Shown: positions 60,710-64,000 of the stretch, piece after piece | How positions within the stretch are numbered: position 1 is the first letter of the stretch | Layout of the letters: the number at the start of each line of letters is the position of its first letter | Source: Alphaproteobacteria bacterium HGW-Alphaproteobacteria-7 | Lineage (GTDB): Bacteria; Pseudomonadota; Alphaproteobacteria; Sphingomonadales; Sphingomonadaceae | Direction of reading: 5' to 3' | Assembly (NCBI GenBank): GCA_002842735.1 | Contig: PHEB01000019.1 | Span: 31,326-95,325 of the forward strand | Length of the DNA: 64,000 nt | Position numbers and translations under genes: made by a program | The notes under the pieces: generated by a model | Seen by the model: the letters and a program-made list of their open reading frames with translations, nothing else | Told to the model about the DNA's origin: nothing | Databases searched by the model: none

Positions 60710-62344
60710 ATGGCCGATACCGAACTTGCTGTGCCTGCCGCGCCGTCCGGCCCGGCGGACTGGCGCACGATGCTGCCGCCATCACTGGCCGCATTCATGC
60801 AGCAACCCGCGCTATCACGCGCACTTCCGGCGCTGGCCGGGATGGGCGCACTGGCGGCGGCAGGGTTGCTGTGGATGAGCATTTCTCAGGGGCCCGACCG
60901 GCTGCTCTATTCGGGGCTATCCGATGGCGAACGCGCCAAGGTGGTCGAAGCGCTGGAGGCGGGCGGGATCAGCTACAATATCGACAATTCCACCGGTGCC
61001 TTGTCGGTATCGGAGAATGATCTCTACCGCGCGCGGATGCTGGTTGCCAGCAATGCCGGGATCGCCGCACCCGAAGGCGCGTCTGAAATGCTCGACGCGA
61101 TGCCGCTCGGCACGTCGCGCACGCTAGAGGGCGAACGCCTGCGGCTGGCGCGCGAACGCGAATTGATGCTGACCATCCGCGAGATTGACGGGATCGAAAG
61201 CGTGCGCGTCCACCTCGCCACGCCCGAACGATCGGTGTTCGTGCGCGAAAACAATCCGCCCAGCGCATCTGTCATGACACGGCTAGTGAGCGGGCGCAGC
61301 CTGTCGCAAAGCCAGGTCGAAGCGATCGTCAATCTGGTTGCAGGGTCGGTGCCGGGCCTGAGCGCGGATGCTGTGCGGGTGGTCGATCAGAATGGCCGCC
61401 TGCTATCCGACCCGCGTGAGCAGCAAGGCGAAAGCCTGATGCTTCAGCGCGAATTCGAAGCCAAGCTGCGCGAACAGGTGGACAGCCTGTTGCTGCCCTT
61501 GCTGGGCGAAGGCAATTTTTCCGCGCAGGTGCAGGTCGAACTCGATCAGACCGAGGTCACTTCCGCGCGCGAAACCTATGAAAAAGAAGGCGTGGTTCGC
61601 AATGAAAGCGAACGCAACGCGACCCGCACCGGGGCCGCGCCTGTCGGCGGGGTGCCCGGCGTGGCCGCGAATGTTCCGCCGCCCGATGCCCAGCTCGTCG
61701 ATGGCCCGCCGCAGCCCGGTGCCGCCGCGCCGCCTGCCAACCCCGGCCCGACCGACACCGAAACCGCGACCCAGCGCAGCTATGAATTGGGCCGCGAAGT
61801 CGCTGTCACCAGCTCGCGGCCCGGCGGATTGACCAAATTATCGGTCGCGGTCGCGGTCAGCGATGCGGCGCTGAAAAAAGCCGCGCCGATGACCGCCGCC
61901 CAGCTGGAAGCACTGGTCAGCGCCGCCGTGGGTGCCAGTGCCCAGCGCGGCGACCAGATCGAAGTGGTGGCAAGCAAGTTTGAACCCGCCAATCTGGAAG
62001 CCCCCGCCTTTTATGAAGAACCGTGGTTCGCGATGCTGGTGCGCTATGGCACGGCGTTGATCGCGGTGCTGCTGGTGCTGCTGCTGGCGGTGCGTCCGCT
62101 AATCGGCAAGCTGCGCGGCAAGGGTGATCGTGCGGTGTCTGCCGATGGGCCCGCGATTGACGACGCGGATGATCGCACCCCGATGCTCACCGCGCAGGGC
62201 AATGGCGCCGCGATGGGCGATCTGCCGCAACAGGTCGAACTCGCGCGGCGGCTCGCGGTGAGCCAGCCCGAACGCGCGGTCGAAGCCTTGCAGCGGATGC
62301 TTGAAGCCCCCGCCCCCGCCAACCCCGAAGCGAGCGCATCATGA
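60710..62344 (+). CDS. fliF: Flagellar M-ring protein FliF
   Basis: The 544-aa product has a first membrane helix (ALPALAGMGALAAAGLLWMSI, about residues 41-61) and ring-building motifs LYSGLSDGERAKVVEALEAGGISYNI and ERLRLARERELMLTIREIDGIESVRVHLATPERSVFVRE. The disordered periplasmic loop is Pro/Ala-rich (about 315-345). A second helix (FAMLVRYGTALIAVLLVLLLAVRPLI, about 440-465) precedes the cytoplasmic tail that binds FliG. The stop overlaps fliG by 4 bases. Confidence 0.96.
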   Translation: MADTELAVPAAPSGPADWRTMLPPSLAAFMQQPALSRALPALAGMGALAAAGLLWMSISQGPDRLLYSGLSDGERAKVVEALEAGGISYNIDNSTGALSVSENDLYRARMLVASNAGIAAPEGASEMLDAMPLGTSRTLEGERLRLARERELMLTIREIDGIESVRVHLATPERSVFVRENNPPSASVMTRLVSGRSLSQSQVEAIVNLVAGSVPGLSADAVRVVDQNGRLLSDPREQQGESLMLQREFEAKLREQVDSLLLPLLGEGNFSAQVQVELDQTEVTSARETYEKEGVVRNESERNATRTGAAPVGGVPGVAANVPPPDAQLVDGPPQPGAAAPPANPGPTDTETATQRSYELGREVAVTSSRPGGLTKLSVAVAVSDAALKKAAPMTAAQLEALVSAAVGASAQRGDQIEVVASKFEPANLEAPAFYEEPWFAMLVRYGTALIAVLLVLLLAVRPLIGKLRGKGDRAVSADGPAIDDADDRTPMLTAQGNGAAMGDLPQQVELARRLAVSQPERAVEALQRMLEAPAPANPEASAS

Positions 62345-63369
62345 GCGCCGAGGCCAATATCACCGCAGCGTCGCCATCGCTGCTCAACCGGATTGACCGC
62401 GCCGCGGTGTTCCTGATGTTATTGGGCGATGATGAAGCGACCGGGCTGCTTGCCCGGCTTTCGCCTGACGAGTTGGAAAAGCTCGGCGCGGCGATGATGG
62501 CACTGGGCGAGATTGACCAGCGCCGCATGGCCGAAGCATTGGCCGATTTCGTCGGTGAGGCGGCGCGCGAAATGCTGCCCCAACGCGGGCGCGGTGATCG
62601 GGTGCGCACCCTGCTCGACAAGGCGCTTGGCCCCACGCGCGCGCAAAGCATGATGCAGCGGATTGAGCCCGATACGGCCCCGCGCAGCCTTGAAATGGCG
62701 CGCTGGCTGGCACCGACAGTGCTGGTCAAACTGATTCTGGATGAACACCCGCAGGTGATCGCCGCGCTGATGCTGCTGATCGACCCCGAACCGGCGGCCG
62801 AAGTGCTGGCGATGCTGCCAGCCGAACTGCAATCGCTGGTGGTTGAGCGTGTCGCGCGCAGCGGGGCGATTTCAGCGCAGGCGATTGCCACGATCGACAC
62901 GTTGCTGACCCAGCGCATCGGCGCGACCTTTGGCACCGCCGCGCTGACGCTGGGCGGCCCGCGCGAGGCGGCGAACCTCATCAATCTGGCCGCAGGCGAA
63001 CTGCGCCACACGGTGCTGCCGTCGATTGCCGGTCGCAACGCGCCGTTGGCGGAACGCATCGAGGAGGAATTGTTCACCTTCGAAATGCTGTTCGAACTCG
63101 ATCCGATGGCGATGGGCCGCTTGCTGCGCGATGTCGACAGCGAGAAACTGGTCGATGCGCTCAAGGGTCTCAAGGAGGACGAGCGTGCGCCGTTCTTCGC
63201 CGCGATGTCGAGCCGTGCGGCGGACGGCGTCAGGGACGAAATCGAGATGCGCGGCCGCCTCGCCAAGAGCGAAGTGGCGGCGGCACAGCGCGCCATCGTC
63301 GAAATTGCGCGTGGGCTGGCCGATTCCGGAGAGATCATGATTGGAAGCGGCAGTGGCGAATTCGTCTGA
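62341..63369 (+). CDS. fliG: Flagellar motor switch protein FliG
   Basis: The 342-aa product has the three FliG domains: N (RAAVFLMLLGDDEATGLLARLSPDELEKLGAAM), middle (LKLILDEHPQVIAALMLLIDPEPAAEVLAMLPAELQSLVVERVAR, with the EHPQ motif) and C (ELFTFEMLFELDPMAMGRLLRDVDSEKLVDALKGLKED, with torque-helix charged residues). It connects MS ring to stator interaction and rotor switching. Start coupled to fliF; its 3' end overlaps fliH by 29 bases. Confidence 0.95.
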   Translation: MSAEANITAASPSLLNRIDRAAVFLMLLGDDEATGLLARLSPDELEKLGAAMMALGEIDQRRMAEALADFVGEAAREMLPQRGRGDRVRTLLDKALGPTRAQSMMQRIEPDTAPRSLEMARWLAPTVLVKLILDEHPQVIAALMLLIDPEPAAEVLAMLPAELQSLVVERVARSGAISAQAIATIDTLLTQRIGATFGTAALTLGGPREAANLINLAAGELRHTVLPSIAGRNAPLAERIEEELFTFEMLFELDPMAMGRLLRDVDSEKLVDALKGLKEDERAPFFAAMSSRAADGVRDEIEMRGRLAKSEVAAAQRAIVEIARGLADSGEIMIGSGSGEFV

Positions 63370-63979
63370 GTGGATGGGCGCGCTGGAACAGCCGCGACCG
63401 ACACAACCGGGTTGGCTGGCATTGCTGGACGAACCGGCAGAGTTCCGTGAGGCATTCGTGTTTGGCGCGGCGCAGCCTGCCGCGACTGCGGATGATCCGT
63501 TGGCACCCGCGCCTGACCCCGGCGAGGATGCGCTGGCCCGCGCCTTTGCCGATGGCGAGGCCGCCGGACGCGCGGCGGCAGAGGCCGAGGCCGAAGCGGC
63601 GGCGGCGCGCCAACGCGCGCTGCGGCTGGCGTTTCGCACGATTGATGAAACCGCGCGCGATGTGCTGGCCGATGATCTGGCTGAAACGGTGATCGCGCTG
63701 TGCGAAGCCGCGCTGGCGGACTGCGCGATTGATAAGGACGCGCTGTTGGCGCGCTGCCACGCGGCGGCCAAACGGATTGGCGGCGCGGCAGAGGCGCTGA
63801 CGCTGCATCTTCACCCGGATGACCTCACCACTCTCGATACCGCAGCGCTGGGGGGCTGGCAGGTCATGCCCGATCCGGCGTTGGATCGCGGCGCAGTGAC
63901 AATCGCCGGGCCGGAAGGTGCGGTCAGCGATGGCCCTGCCGAATGGCGCCGTGCGATTGCCGCAGCGGTGCGCGGATGA
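63341..63979 (+). CDS. fliH: FliH-like flagellar assembly protein
   Basis: The 212-aa product starts at TTG 63341, 7 bases after GGAGAG; an ATG at 63374 is an alternative. The early part is Pro/Ala-rich, then an Ala/Glu/Arg coiled coil (GEDALARAFADGEAAGRAAAEAEAEAAAARQ). The C-terminal FliH/HrpE-like domain has LALTLHLHPDDLTTLDTAALGGWQVMPDPALDRGAVTIAG-type sequence (residues about 155-195). FliH regulates the FliI export ATPase. Its stop overlaps the next ATG by 4 bases. Confidence 0.85.
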   Translation: MEAAVANSSEWMGALEQPRPTQPGWLALLDEPAEFREAFVFGAAQPAATADDPLAPAPDPGEDALARAFADGEAAGRAAAEAEAEAAAARQRALRLAFRTIDETARDVLADDLAETVIALCEAALADCAIDKDALLARCHAAAKRIGGAAEALTLHLHPDDLTTLDTAALGGWQVMPDPALDRGAVTIAGPEGAVSDGPAEWRRAIAAAVRG

Positions 63980-64000
63980 TCGGAGAACTGCAACTTGATC
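63976..64000 (+). CDS. Start of the next flagellar gene (cut by window end)
   Basis: ATG overlaps the fliH stop (ATGA), and eight codons are visible: MIGELQLD. By usual gene order it could be fliI (export ATPase) or fliN. Too short to decide. Confidence 0.5.

Noticed and set aside
62187..63506. 439-codon minus-strand frame opposite fliF and fliG
   Set aside because: Ser/Ala/Arg-rich shadow of two certain flagellar genes, with no start signal or motif.
1..64000. CRISPR arrays, rRNA operon, prophage or integron
   Set aside because: No regularly spaced direct repeats, rRNA sequence, phage structural genes or integron integrase were seen anywhere in the window.

Overview
The window reads as chromosomal DNA of a GC-rich (about 64 %) alphaproteobacterium. 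The gene style (GapR, the DUF1244 protein, a single alpha-type flagellin, FlbD-type regulator, ubiquinone methylase UbiG, palindromic intergenic repeats) points to Sphingomonadales, probably Erythrobacteraceae. That placement is inference, since no rRNA is present. Almost every base is coding. Many adjacent genes overlap by 1-4 bases (ATGA, GTGA, TAATG), so most of the window is organised in short operons.

Layout. 1-3.6 kb: MacB/Dev-type tripartite export operon (permease, ATPase, HlyD adaptor, NodT-type outer membrane lipoprotein). 3.6-7.4 kb: tightly coupled HupE/UreJ-like, PpiC-like and DUF3604 genes. 7.4-9 kb: MaoC hydratase and class III CoA-transferase/racemase. 9.1-13.6 kb: small polysaccharide operon (Alg14/Alg13-like glycosyltransferase halves, WecC, WecB, a helical-repeat protein). 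13.6-18.2 kb: valine/branched-chain acyl-CoA degradation. 18.3-31.6 kb: housekeeping genes (RidA, I78 inhibitor, pyruvate kinase, GapR, YebC, RuvC, glycerophosphodiesterase, UbiG, aspartokinase), then a PilZ-XRE protein beside a degenerate GGDEF protein, and a PurT-nitronate monooxygenase-PurU cluster. 31.6-38.1 kb: lipoprotein PQQ dehydrogenase with a cytochrome c tail, a dienelactone hydrolase, an NDUFA9-like protein and a TonB receptor with a gap in its plug.

39.4-42.3 kb: a complete transposon that can be delimited to the base. It has 25-bp imperfect terminal inverted repeats, an 8-bp target duplication (AAAGTTAA), an IS1595/ISXO2-type transposase and four co-oriented passenger genes. The passengers are a 284-aa protein of unknown family, a PIN-domain ribonuclease-like protein, a 43-aa acidic/basic peptide and an 89-aa secreted protein. 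The last three overlap head to tail. The element sits exactly at the stop codon of dcd, and the target duplication rebuilds that stop. This is the best candidate for an undescribed system: a PIN-based toxin-antitoxin or defence-like module carried as transposon cargo.

42.3-47.7 kb: dcd, MarC, FolD, YggT, ArgB and small lipoproteins. 47.8-52.8 kb: a scarred region. A LapG-like cysteine protease (C-terminus lost), the N-terminus of a type I secretion ATPase, the C-terminus of its TolC partner and a TonB receptor without signal or plug are joined at two clean junctions near 49321 and 49873. An MFS transporter follows. This looks like decay of a LapG/type I adhesin locus and of a sugar-type TonB uptake locus. 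53.0 kb: tRNA-Gly(GCC). 53.3-57.8 kb: CnoX-like thioredoxin, Lon-substrate-domain protein and DUF2339 membrane protein. 58-64 kb: flagellar genes (fliC, an FlbD-like sigma-54 activator without receiver domain, fliE, fliF, fliG, fliH, and the first codons of the next gene).
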